This document shows positions 35,359-43,878 of a stretch of DNA of 64,000 nucleotides, piece after piece. The DNA comes from Paenibacillus sp. BSR1-1 (GTDB taxonomy: Bacteria; Bacillota; Bacilli; Bacillales; Cytobacillaceae), in contig NZ_JAQMWQ010000012.1 in assembly GCF_030403775.1 (NCBI RefSeq), positions 62,001 through 126,000 on the forward strand, given 5' to 3'. Under the pieces are notes generated by a model that was not told where the DNA came from, searched no databases, and saw nothing but the letters and a program-made list of their open reading frames with translations. The translations under genes and the position numbers were made by a program. How positions within the stretch are numbered: the first letter of the stretch is position 1; each line of letters opens with the position of its first letter.

Positions 35359-36609
35359 TTATTTTACTAATGTATTAATCCAATAGATTAATACGTTCCA
35401 TGGCTCAGAAAAGACAAAGTCTGACCCTAGACCTTTTACCTTAACGCCTGCGCCGGTAAGCATTTCTGTCGCGCCTGGTGCGACGTATCCTTCAAGATAA
35501 AATGTGATAATACAAAGTACTACCGTCGAAAGAATGGAACGGAAAAGGTTCCCTTTACTTGCTAAGGTACACAATACAGAAATATAGGTAACTGACATTA
35601 ACAGACCGATAGGAAAGAAGTGAACTCCAGGTAAAATAAGTGCAAACAGAATGACAATCGGAATGGAAACGACTGTAGTTGTAATCGTAGTTGGATCACC
35701 TAAGCCTAAAGCAATATCCATTCCGACATTTAGTTCGGAAGTTCCCATACGTTTAAGCATAAATTGTTTTGCCGCTTTTCCGATTGGAGATAATCCCTCC
35801 ATCATAACTCCAACCACTTTTGGCATTAGGACCATAACTCCGGCAATCCCAACCGCCATTGGCAATAATTCAGTAACAGGTCTTCTCGTTACTAAACCTA
35901 AAATGATACCAACAAGTACACCAATAATGACCGGATCTCCTATAATACCTAATCTTTTATTAAGTTTCTGTAGGGAAATATCCAATTTATTTAAACCAGG
36001 AATGAAATCAATAATTTTATTTGTCAGCCAAGCTATCGGATAGACCCAAGCTGAAAAAATAATCGTTGTATTGGTTGTACCTTCTAAACCAAAGTATTCC
36101 TGCCACTTAGGAGCAATTTTATCACCAATGAATAAGGCAGCAACAGACATCGCCAATGTGATAATCAATCCCAGCCAGAAGCTGTGAAAAAGAAAGTAAG
36201 CCAATGCCCCTGGAATTAAGAAATGCATGTAATTCCATATATCAACATTTAATGTTTTTGTCCATTTAAGTCGAACTAATGCTAAATTAATAATTAATCC
36301 TAAAGGAATTGCCAGTGCTGCAAATGGAGCCATCCAAGCAGCTGCTCCAACAGCAGGCCAACCGATATCTGTAATGGTATAGCCAGAACCACTTTTAGCA
36401 TAATAATCCACTGCTGGCTGCAATGAGTCATTTAATAAGTTTACGACTAAACCCAAGCCTAAGAATCCTACCCCAACTAATAGTCCGGACTTAATAGCGC
36501 TTCCAAATTTTAACCTGAACAGCAATCCCAAAAGTGTAATGATAATTGGTAAAATAACCGTTGCTCCCAAACCCGTAATGGTTTTAACAATATGAAGCAA
36601 AGTATCCAT
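35359..36609 (-). CDS. PTS galactitol-type transporter subunit IIC
   Basis: A 416-residue integral membrane EIIC of the Gat family with ten or more helices. It contains MDIALGLGDPTTITTTVVS, a region conserved in GatC proteins, and many Gly/Pro-rich helices. It forms the channel for a polyol that is phosphorylated by EIIB. The exact polyol is not readable from sequence. Confidence 0.92.
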   Translation of the reverse strand: MDTLLHIVKTITGLGATVILPIIITLLGLLFRLKFGSAIKSGLLVGVGFLGLGLVVNLLNDSLQPAVDYYAKSGSGYTITDIGWPAVGAAAWMAPFAALAIPLGLIINLALVRLKWTKTLNVDIWNYMHFLIPGALAYFLFHSFWLGLIITLAMSVAALFIGDKIAPKWQEYFGLEGTTNTTIIFSAWVYPIAWLTNKIIDFIPGLNKLDISLQKLNKRLGIIGDPVIIGVLVGIILGLVTRRPVTELLPMAVGIAGVMVLMPKVVGVMMEGLSPIGKAAKQFMLKRMGTSELNVGMDIALGLGDPTTITTTVVSIPIVILFALILPGVHFFPIGLLMSVTYISVLCTLASKGNLFRSILSTVVLCIITFYLEGYVAPGATEMLTGAGVKVKGLGSDFVFSEPWNVLIYWINTLVK

Positions 36610-36626
36610 GGATCCACGCTCCTTAA

Positions 36627-36926
36627 TTATTTTGTAAGTTCTAGCAGTTTTTCAGCCAGTTGCTTCTTTAATTTTTCCTCATTAATCCCTGTTACAAATC
36701 CCATGATATTTAAATGTGGTTTTTCATCCGTTTTATAATTATTAGTTGTCAAAACAATATCAACGCTATCAATAATATTAGGTAGTTCTGTCATACTTGT
36801 TTTAACAAGATTGTAATTTGCAATTCCTACTTCTTTTAAAACCTCTTTCACCGCATCTGCTGCGATTGTTGAAGTTGCTACTCCACTTCCACAAGCTACT
36901 ACAATTTGAATTTTTGAATTTAACAT
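36627..36926 (-). CDS. PTS galactitol-type transporter subunit IIB
   Basis: A 99-residue cytosolic EIIB with the phospho-cysteine loop VACGSGVATST at the N-terminus. It passes phosphate from EIIA to the incoming polyol. It lies between the EIIA and EIIC genes, 17 bp from the latter. Confidence 0.94.
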   Translation of the reverse strand: MLNSKIQIVVACGSGVATSTIAADAVKEVLKEVGIANYNLVKTSMTELPNIIDSVDIVLTTNNYKTDEKPHLNIMGFVTGINEEKLKKQLAEKLLELTK

Positions 36927-36997
36927 ATTAATTCCTCCAATGATAGTAAAATAATTTGATTTTCAATATAGGATTTTGAGTAATGTAAAGAGTTCCC

Positions 36998-37447
36998 TTA
37001 TAGGATTGATATTAGAGAAGTCCCTTTTTTCAAGTCTTCTATTAACTTTGGATCTTGAATAAGCCCCATAAGTTGTTTTAAACATTGCAAATGAGTTTCT
37101 GATTTACCGAATCCGATAACAAATAGTATATCTACTTCCAATGATTCTTCAGGGTTATCCATCCGATTCATTCTGATCGGATTCTTTAAAGTAACTAGGG
37201 AAATAAAATCTTTTAAAACATATTGGGAACCTCCATGCGGTATAGCTACAGCATATCCGTCTAATTGCAGCCCTGTTGGAAATTCCTTTTCACGTTCGAG
37301 CAGTGCGTCTTTGAATTCGTTTTCCACATAGTTTTTACTAACCAAAGTTTTCATTATATCTGATAATAAATCTTCATAATCTTTGTATTCTTTTTCGAAA
37401 AATACAAGGTCCTCATATAGGTATTCCTTTAACACGATTTCTCTCAT
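36998..37447 (-). CDS. PTS galactitol-type transporter subunit IIA
   Basis: A 149-residue EIIA of the fructose/mannitol superfamily; the phospho-histidine lies in YAVAIPHGGSQYV. It accepts phosphate from HPr. It follows the PRD regulator gene by 32 bp in the same operon. Confidence 0.92.
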   Translation of the reverse strand: MREIVLKEYLYEDLVFFEKEYKDYEDLLSDIMKTLVSKNYVENEFKDALLEREKEFPTGLQLDGYAVAIPHGGSQYVLKDFISLVTLKNPIRMNRMDNPEESLEVDILFVIGFGKSETHLQCLKQLMGLIQDPKLIEDLKKGTSLISIL

Positions 37448-37479
37448 CTCCCAATTACATTATTTCTCTAAAATTTAAA

Positions 37480-39585
37480 CTATCTGTTTGAATATGATTC
37501 AAGTAGTTTTAAAATTTGTTCCTTACTTTTGGCACTCAGCATTTCTTTTCGGCTTTCCTTTAATAACTTTGTTAATTGTCCTAGTGCTTTTAAATGTTGT
37601 TCATTATCCCATGAGGCCAATACAACAAAGATTCTAACTGATTCACCCATTAAATCAACCGGTTTTTCTAGAAACAACATACTCATTCCGGTCTTCTTAA
37701 CTCCATCTGCTGGTGCAGCATGTGGAAGCGCAAACTGTTCCGATATAACGATATAGGGACCAAGCTTTAAAACATTATCTATCATTTTTTCAACATAGTT
37801 CATGTTGATATATTCCAGATCCAATAATGGTAAAGCAGCCAGTTTAATAGCTTCCATCCAATCTGATACTTGCCCAACTGTATTAATTTTTTCAGAATCC
37901 AATAAATCTGCTAAAGATGGTTTTCTTTTTTCGTTTTCTATCGCAATTGGAGAATGTAAATATCTTCTAAGTTCCTGTTTTAATGCTTCTTCGTCTTCTA
38001 CCATCGCAAAACGTTTTACCATGTCCATTAGCGTATCTACTGAATAGAGTTGTTCCGTTTGTGCTTCATTATTTAAGCTATTAATTTTTCTTAACAACCG
38101 TTCTTTATCTTTATTGTCCAATATTGGCTTAGCTACGAAAATCGGGATGCCTTTATCAGGTAGAGGAACAGTTGATACAATAAAATCTACTGCTAGATCT
38201 TGTTTTTCGTACTCTCTTAATGAAACTGCTCCAACAATATCAACATTTGAAAATAACCCAGCTAACTGCGATTCCAATATTCGGGATGTGCCTAATCCAC
38301 TTGTACAGACAATCAGCAGCTTTTTTCGAATCGAACTTAAAGTAATTCCTTCTCTTCGCAGCCATCCTCCAAAATGCATGGCTATATAGGCAATTTCACT
38401 ATCGGTTACTGGTTGTTTAACCAGGCTTTCAAAATGATGAATAACTTTCCTTGTCAGGCGAAATACTTCCGGATAATTTTCCTCAACAGAATTCTGTAAA
38501 ATATTTTCTATCTTAATTCCATACCTTAATCGATAATAAGCAGGCTTTAAGTGAACAAATAGGTTCTTAATCATTTGTTCCTTTTCAGAAAAATTTACAG
38601 CTGCATACAGTTGAAAATCGGAGACCATTTTTTCAACAACGTGACACAACGATCTCATTTCATCGTTTTCATAGATTGGATTTAAATCATAATTCACCTT
38701 AGCACTTAATAAATATTTGGCCATGTAATAAACTTCAACTTCCGGGATCGTCATATTCATTTCTCTTGTGAGATTTGAACATAAAGTTTTAGCACCTTTA
38801 AATGCTTCAGTTGAATTAATAACTTCTTTTTCAACTGGATCAATTCCAACATATTGTTCCTGTCGTATCCTTCTAGAAAACAAGTAAAACCAAACAACAA
38901 GCTGATTCAATATTTCATCTGTGAATTCAATCTGAAATTTTCTCTCATATTCAATTAACAGATTCTTCAATAAATGCAGCTCATAATTATTGAATACTAT
39001 ATAAGGTCGAAGCAATTTTTGATCTAACTTATCTGCAAAGGCTGAATCGACGATGATTTGGTACCATCCACTTTCAGGTGTTACAAATGTTAGAAAGTGA
39101 ATCAACACTCGTCTTAACTCATTTTCATCACCTTTAATTTGATAACCATGGTGACGTCCAGATTCGATGTTTAGCTGAAAATCGCTTGCTTCCTCTTTTA
39201 ATTTTTTTATATCTTCAAGTATCGTATTTCTACTTACTTGGAACAGCTCTATAAAATCATTCAAATAAAGAGGGTGTTCTTGAACGGCAATAAAAATAAA
39301 AATCCAAGCTCTTCTCTCATTAGGCGAATATTCATAGAATGGATAATCGCTTACAGGTAATTGAGTTCTCAATTTTTCTTTTACATGTTCATCAAGATAG
39401 AGTCCTTGTCCTCGTACTTGACTAACTTTGGGATAACCACTCTCCTTCAGCCAATCGTTAATTTTGGCTATATCATTGTAAATTTTTCGATTTGAAACAT
39501 TAAATGTTTGTGCAAGTTCCTGGACTGATACATAAGCATCAGCCACAACAAGCTGGTTTAAAACCGCCAAACTTTTTTGATCCAT
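37480..39585 (-). CDS. PRD-containing PTS transcriptional activator (MtlR/LicR type)
   Basis: A 701-residue modular regulator: N-terminal HTH (VQELAQTFNVSNRKIYNDI), a second Mga-like HTH (VSRNTILEDIKKLKEE), two PRD domains with paired His, an EIIB-Gat-like domain (LLIVCTSGLGTSRIL) and a C-terminal EIIA-like domain (EQFALPHAAPADG). Phosphorylation by HPr and EII proteins would set its activity. The start at 39585 has GAGGTGG 9 bp upstream; the TTG at 39603 is less likely. It heads the operon it presumably activates, and the element at 39672 recurs before the HAD phosphatase gene. Confidence 0.93.
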   Translation of the reverse strand: MDQKSLAVLNQLVVADAYVSVQELAQTFNVSNRKIYNDIAKINDWLKESGYPKVSQVRGQGLYLDEHVKEKLRTQLPVSDYPFYEYSPNERRAWIFIFIAVQEHPLYLNDFIELFQVSRNTILEDIKKLKEEASDFQLNIESGRHHGYQIKGDENELRRVLIHFLTFVTPESGWYQIIVDSAFADKLDQKLLRPYIVFNNYELHLLKNLLIEYERKFQIEFTDEILNQLVVWFYLFSRRIRQEQYVGIDPVEKEVINSTEAFKGAKTLCSNLTREMNMTIPEVEVYYMAKYLLSAKVNYDLNPIYENDEMRSLCHVVEKMVSDFQLYAAVNFSEKEQMIKNLFVHLKPAYYRLRYGIKIENILQNSVEENYPEVFRLTRKVIHHFESLVKQPVTDSEIAYIAMHFGGWLRREGITLSSIRKKLLIVCTSGLGTSRILESQLAGLFSNVDIVGAVSLREYEKQDLAVDFIVSTVPLPDKGIPIFVAKPILDNKDKERLLRKINSLNNEAQTEQLYSVDTLMDMVKRFAMVEDEEALKQELRRYLHSPIAIENEKRKPSLADLLDSEKINTVGQVSDWMEAIKLAALPLLDLEYINMNYVEKMIDNVLKLGPYIVISEQFALPHAAPADGVKKTGMSMLFLEKPVDLMGESVRIFVVLASWDNEQHLKALGQLTKLLKESRKEMLSAKSKEQILKLLESYSNR

Positions 39586-39671
39586 TTTATCAGCCCACCT
39601 CAAACATAAGTCTTAGAACTAAGTTCTTAGTATTATGTCCTGATTACATTATAAGAAAGCGATTTTATAAA

Positions 39672-39720
39672 AATAAGACCAAATGAGTCACTAAGCAATT
39701 TGCAAAATTGGACTTTAGTA
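39672..39720 (-). promoter_or_regulatory. Upstream element of the PTS operon, duplicated at 40690
   Basis: The element contains GACCAAATGAGTC (partial palindrome) and the inverted repeat CAATTT-GCA-AAATTG. On the minus strand it precedes TTATTT and TATAAT (39646-39660 region), a fair promoter. It is the likely binding site of the PRD activator. Confidence 0.68.
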
Positions 39721-39735
39721 AACAGGTGCCTGCAT

Positions 39736-39779
39736 CAAAAAAGGACCCGATCATGCCTAGTGGCAGATTCGGATCCTTA
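39736..39779 (-). terminator. Terminator of the HAD phosphatase gene
   Basis: AAGGACCCGA and TTCGGATCCTT pair with one bulge around an 18-nt loop; the minus strand ends in six T residues. Confidence 0.7.
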
Positions 39780-39820
39780 TAACTACTAATCTCTTCTTAA
39801 TCCCATACCATATTCTACTA

Positions 39821-40597
39821 TTAAATAAGACCAATTTTTTTTAGTCCAAATTGAATTCCCCTATTATTCACATTCTTAGTCACGAAGTTTGCAATTGGCT
39901 TCAGTTCCGCGTGGGCATTTCCCATTGCGATTCCCATGCCAACATAGGAGAGCATTTCTCTATCATTTAAACCATCCCCAAAAGCAACAGCCTCTGAAGG
40001 GGAAATTCCCATAAATCTTAGAATGGATTCTATGCCACTTGCTTTTGAATATTCAGAAGGTATGACATCTATCGACTGTTTATATGAACGAATAAATTTG
40101 ATATCGGAAAAGTTTTGATGATATTTATTTTCTTCATGGCTATCACAGCATAATACAACTTGATAAATAGAGTTTCCTTTCCAAAAATTCGAGTCAAAAT
40201 TTGGAGGAGCTACTTTAAGCCATTGAAATGTTTCTATGATATCCGGATGTTCATGATAACTGGCATAATAGTCTTCATTTCCAAGGTAAACTAAAGGGTG
40301 GTTGTTTTTCTGTGCAAATTCAACCAACAATTGAACAGAATTAGTTGGAAAAGGTTCATCAACAATGGGTTTCCCCTCAAAAACCACGTACGATCCATTA
40401 AAACTAACATATGAATCAATTCCCAGCTCTTCAGCAATAGGTTTTAAATGATACGGGGCTCTGCCTGTAGCAATAACAATCTTTACATTAGATTCTTTTA
40501 GCTGATCTATGGATTCTTTTGTTTCATAGGGGATTTGCCCTTCCACAGTAATTAATGTCCCATCAATATCGAAAAAGACAATTTTATATGGAGTCAT
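39821..40597 (-). CDS. HAD-superfamily (Cof-type) sugar phosphatase
   Basis: A 258-residue IIB-type HAD hydrolase. Motif I is FFDIDGTLI, motif II VIATGRAPYH, motif IV AFGDGLNDREML. Such enzymes dephosphorylate sugar phosphates or related compounds. The gene carries the same 45-bp upstream element as the PTS operon, so it is probably coregulated and may relieve sugar-phosphate stress or remove a dead-end polyol phosphate. Confidence 0.9.
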   Translation of the reverse strand: MTPYKIVFFDIDGTLITVEGQIPYETKESIDQLKESNVKIVIATGRAPYHLKPIAEELGIDSYVSFNGSYVVFEGKPIVDEPFPTNSVQLLVEFAQKNNHPLVYLGNEDYYASYHEHPDIIETFQWLKVAPPNFDSNFWKGNSIYQVVLCCDSHEENKYHQNFSDIKFIRSYKQSIDVIPSEYSKASGIESILRFMGISPSEAVAFGDGLNDREMLSYVGMGIAMGNAHAELKPIANFVTKNVNNRGIQFGLKKIGLI

Positions 40598-40689
40598 TCC
40601 TATACCATCCTCTCCTTATAATTTGCAGCAACTAGCACTATGTTTAAGAATTATTTTCCAATTTATATTATAAGAAAACTGGTAAAAAA

Positions 40690-40735
40690 ATAAGACCAAA
40701 TGGGTCACGGGGCAATTTGCAAAATTGTACTTTAA
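40690..40735 (-). promoter_or_regulatory. Second copy of the PTS-operon upstream element, before the HAD gene
   Basis: GACCAAATGGGTC and CAATTTGCAAAATTG are repeated here in the same order, spacing and orientation as at 39672-39720. A TATAAT lies on the minus strand just downstream. This ties the phosphatase to the PRD regulator. Confidence 0.7.
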
Positions 40736-40756
40736 ATAGTAAATAATAAAAATTGA

Positions 40757-40799
40757 AAAAAGGCTTCCTCACAAACAATCTGTGAGAAAGCCTCTTTTG
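40757..40799 (-). terminator. Terminator of the repeat lipoprotein gene
   Basis: AGGCTTTCTCACA and TGTGAGGAAGCCT (minus strand) form a 13-bp stem with one wobble, followed by TTTTTTC. Confidence 0.9.
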
Positions 40800-40804
40800 A
40801 TTAA

Positions 40805-41644
40805 TTAAAACGTAGTTCCCGCATTGACAATATACCAAACATTCCCGACACCCTGGCCTGTTACATCGCCTTTTGCCTTGTCTTTTATCCAATAATAGAG
40901 CGGATATCCTTTGTAGGTCACTTGCTCGGCTCCATTATCTTCCCGCTTGATCGTGCCAAAATCACTTGGGCTAAAGCCTGCAGGCACTTTGAATTCTTTG
41001 GCTGAAAACGCCGGCCAGTTTTCCAAACATTGTCCGCTGCAATTGCTTTTTCCAGGTTGATCCTTCGTAAAATAATACAAGGTCATTCCTTTTGCATCCG
41101 CTAAGTATTTGCCAATTTTGGCATCCTCTAATAATTGTAATTGATTAGCGTTTGCCTCTTCAAACGTGGTTTGGCTATTAACAATAAACCAGACATTCCC
41201 GACTCCCTGACCAGTTACATCACCTTTTGCTTTGTCTTTAATCCAATAATAAAGCGGATACCCTTTGTAAGTTACCTGCTCTGTCCCATTATCTTCCCTC
41301 TTGATCGTGCCAAAATCGCTTAGGTTAAAGCCCTCCGGCACTTTGAAGTCTTTTGCGGAAAACGCCGGCCAGTTTTCTAAACATTGCCCGCTGCAATTGC
41401 TCTTTCCGACTTGATCCTTTGTAAACCAATACAACGCCATTCCCTTGGAATCAGCTAAGTACTTTCCAATATTCGCATTATCTAATAGTTGTAAACCATT
41501 CTCTTCGGACTTACTCCCTTTGTCAGCTGTTACTGTTTCGCTTTTTGGTTCCTTCTTTTTCGCAGTCTGATCGGTCTGGCTGTTACAAGCCGCTAATAAT
41601 AGGATGACTGAAAATACGGCTAAGAAAAACATCCACTTCTTCAT
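40805..41644 (-). CDS. Lipoprotein with two COG4315-type repeats
   Basis: A 279-residue lipoprotein; the lipobox is LLLAACNS. Two near-identical 100-residue repeats follow, each containing GKYLADSKGMALYWFTKD, a Cys pair in SNCSGQCLENWPAF, and YKGYPLYYWIKDKAKGD. These are the secreted repeat of unknown function (PF03640-like). The two Cys per repeat may bind haem or a metal, or form a disulfide. Repeats are about 80 percent identical, so the duplication is recent. It is monocistronic. Confidence 0.85.
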   Translation of the reverse strand: MKKWMFFLAVFSVILLLAACNSQTDQTAKKKEPKSETVTADKGSKSEENGLQLLDNANIGKYLADSKGMALYWFTKDQVGKSNCSGQCLENWPAFSAKDFKVPEGFNLSDFGTIKREDNGTEQVTYKGYPLYYWIKDKAKGDVTGQGVGNVWFIVNSQTTFEEANANQLQLLEDAKIGKYLADAKGMTLYYFTKDQPGKSNCSGQCLENWPAFSAKEFKVPAGFSPSDFGTIKREDNGAEQVTYKGYPLYYWIKDKAKGDVTGQGVGNVWYIVNAGTTF

Positions 41645-41693
41645 TTAAGTCCCTCCCCAAAAATTGTTTACATTTGAGGAAACGGACAATGTT

Positions 41694-41865
41694 TTAAAAC
41701 GGTTTGATTTTTTTAATAATTTTTTCAAAAATAAAATTCTGTCTGGTGAAGCCGAGCTGTTCCATTTGCTTGAGGAATTCTTGCTCCTCTATTTTTCCGG
41801 CCCAAAATGCTTCTCCATTCACGATTTTTCCCTATGAGCGGGTATCCTAGATTGCTAGTTTTCAT
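41694..41865 (-). pseudogene. metE: metE 5' remnant (cobalamin-independent methionine synthase)
   Basis: From an ATG with AGGAGG upstream the minus strand reads MKTSNLGYPLIGKNREW, then, after a frame change, AFWAGKIEEQEFLKQMEQLG, which is the MetE N-terminus (usually SNLGYPRIGxxREWKKA). It stops after about 57 codons; the family is about 760 residues. The ribosome site is intact, so a short peptide might still be made. Confidence 0.82.
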
Positions 41866-41940
41866 GTGTTAACCTCCTAGTTTTTGAAAAATAAAGCTGT
41901 TTTCGAGGTCAAACTTCACTCGGTTTGCGAGCCGTCGAAT

Positions 41941-42024
41941 TTATCGGCGAATTTTAAAGGTTTAACAGCGGATTTTCCGAGTTTATCAGCGAATTTTGAA
42001 GGTTTATCAGCGAATCATATATAG
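41941..42024. repeat. 21-bp tandem array (TTATCAGCG type, 4 copies)
   Basis: Units begin at 41941, 41962, 41983 and 42004 with TTATCGGCG, TTAACAGCG and TTATCAGCG (twice). Same family and period as 11954-12058. The surrounding 41866-42254 gap holds no intact gene. Confidence 0.85.
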
Positions 42025-42233
42025 GAACCCTCTTTAAAGCAAAAATAAAAAAGGCAGCTCCAACGTTCTAATAGAAAGTTAGAAATGCCTAATAAATAGA
42101 GGTACACACGTCCCCTATCCTTACTTTTAGCAAATACTATAACACTCCCTATCTCCGGTAGGTTTTCAGTGTTGTCGAAACAGGCAGTAAAATTCTATTA
42201 ATTTATAACTATTTAAAAAGAAAATTAAAAAAC

Positions 42234-42264
42234 TAAGACCGTTGACTAATTACGTCAACGGTCT
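42234..42264 (-). terminator. Terminator overlapping the guanine deaminase stop codon
   Basis: AAGACCGTTGAC and GTCAACGGTCTT form a perfect 12-bp stem. The deaminase stop codon (42255-42257) lies inside the stem, and the minus strand continues into AGTTTTTTAA. Confidence 0.85.
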
Positions 42265-43628
42265 TTTCGTGAATGAACCTTTTCTCCTTGGACCCAGACT
42301 TCACGAATGTTTTCCGGCTGGACCAGGTACATGATTTTTTGAAAAATATCGTTTAAATCTTCATTTTTATCATAAATAGGCAGCTTGGCGGTTTCTAATG
42401 AGGTATCGATGAGTTGAACATCCCACACATGGTTTTCTGCAATGCGGCCGATTGGCAGACTTAAACTTTCCCCTCCGCCAGCGGTGGCCAAATAGAACGC
42501 TTCATTAATCGTAATCCGTGAATTCGGAACTCCGCGTGCTTCAGCAGAAAGAGTCGGATCAACACCATCCTCCAACATTCTCGATGACATCACCGCTTGT
42601 CGCACATTATCGAACAGACTTGGGGAAAATCCTCCTGAGATATCCGAGCCTAATCCAATTTCTACCCCTTTTGAATGCAACCGGGCAATCGGAATAACGC
42701 TATTGGCAAAGTAGGCATTGGAAATAGGACAATGACAGACAGCCGTACCCGTTTCTGCAAAGAGACCTGCATCGTCGTCATTTAGAAAATTACAATGCGC
42801 CATAACAGACTTTTCACGTAATAGACCAAAATCATTTAAAGCAAACGCATCATTTTTATGAAAACGCTCTTGGACATACCCATGCTCCCAGTCACTTTCA
42901 CTGCAGTGCGATTGGACGTAAGTATCGTACTTTGCGGCTAATTCTCCTAAGCCTTTTAATGTATCGTCTGTACAGCTGGGAATAAACCGAGGAGTAACGA
43001 CTGGATAAACCCCCTGTTTCGTTCGCTTCGTCAATTCGCGAACAGCTAAAATAAACTCCTCCGTATCCGCCAATGCCGAAACAGTATCAGCGTCACGATA
43101 ATATTCAGGGGTTTGGTCGGGGTTATCCATGACGACCTTCCCCACTAATCCCCTCTGCCCTTTTTCGGCGCATATTTTTGCCAGCAATAAACTCGTTTCT
43201 TTATGGACAGTTGCAAAATAAAGGGCTGTCGTTGTCCCGTTAGCTAGTAAGGCACTGACGACATCCTCGTACACATTTTTCGCAAAGTCTAAATCGGAAA
43301 ATTTAGACTCAATCGGAAAGGTATACGTGTTCAACCATTCATAAAGCGGGATATCCAATGCCGTACCGGCCTGGGCCCACTGCGGAGCGTGCACATGTAA
43401 ATCGATAAAGCCAGGTAACAAATACTGACCTTCATCCAAACGTTGAAAATTCTCTGTGCCTTGGTAAGCATCTAATAAAGCTTGATAGCCCTTATCCTCT
43501 GGCGCTATCATTTTTTCAATCATTCCATCCTCGTTAATACAAAAAAGATGGTCTTTTAAAATTTGAATTTCTTTTGGAGATTGACTTGTAAAAGCAGTCC
43601 CTTGAAAAACTCGCGTATATGGTTTCAT
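42255..43628 (-). CDS. guaD: Guanine deaminase (amidohydrolase type)
   Basis: A 457-residue zinc amidohydrolase converting guanine to xanthine and ammonia. The metal HxH is in GFIDLHVHAPQW, followed by the guanine-deaminase signature AGTALDIPLYEWLN; later metal ligands are in VQSHCSES and GLGSDISGG. The ATG at 43628 is chosen because GAGGGTG lies just upstream; an in-frame GTG at 43637 is part of that site. It stands alone with its own terminator. B. subtilis uses an unrelated small GuaD, so this is the other enzyme type. Confidence 0.92.
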   Translation of the reverse strand: MKPYTRVFQGTAFTSQSPKEIQILKDHLFCINEDGMIEKMIAPEDKGYQALLDAYQGTENFQRLDEGQYLLPGFIDLHVHAPQWAQAGTALDIPLYEWLNTYTFPIESKFSDLDFAKNVYEDVVSALLANGTTTALYFATVHKETSLLLAKICAEKGQRGLVGKVVMDNPDQTPEYYRDADTVSALADTEEFILAVRELTKRTKQGVYPVVTPRFIPSCTDDTLKGLGELAAKYDTYVQSHCSESDWEHGYVQERFHKNDAFALNDFGLLREKSVMAHCNFLNDDDAGLFAETGTAVCHCPISNAYFANSVIPIARLHSKGVEIGLGSDISGGFSPSLFDNVRQAVMSSRMLEDGVDPTLSAEARGVPNSRITINEAFYLATAGGGESLSLPIGRIAENHVWDVQLIDTSLETAKLPIYDKNEDLNDIFQKIMYLVQPENIREVWVQGEKVHSRKDR

Positions 43629-43830
43629 AAATGACACCCTCGTATTCTTGATTTCCTATTTGTTATTGTAGGGGAATGAACATGGTAAGTCCAACAAACG
43701 AAAGAAGAGATGACGCTGAGACCAAAATAACCAAAAAGAACGATATAACCAAAATATTGTCAGATAATTCACTAAAATTTATACTTCATTTATTGATAGC
43801 GAGTTTCTATCATTTTCATCTTGTTTAACT

Positions 43831-43844
43831 TGTAAGTGTTTACA
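43831..43844. promoter_or_regulatory. cre-like palindrome upstream of the dicarboxylate transporter
   Basis: TGTAAGTGTTTACA is a palindrome-like site differing from cre (TGTAAGCGTTTACA) by one base at the central CG. It lies 35 bp before the transporter start, fitting CcpA control of C4-dicarboxylate use. Confidence 0.5.
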
Positions 43845-43878
43845 TTATTTTAAACCTAATAGATTAGGGGGATTGTCA

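Noticed and set aside
43629..43878. Purine riboswitch upstream of guanine deaminase
   Set aside because: No conserved purine-aptamer loops or three-way junction are visible in this region.
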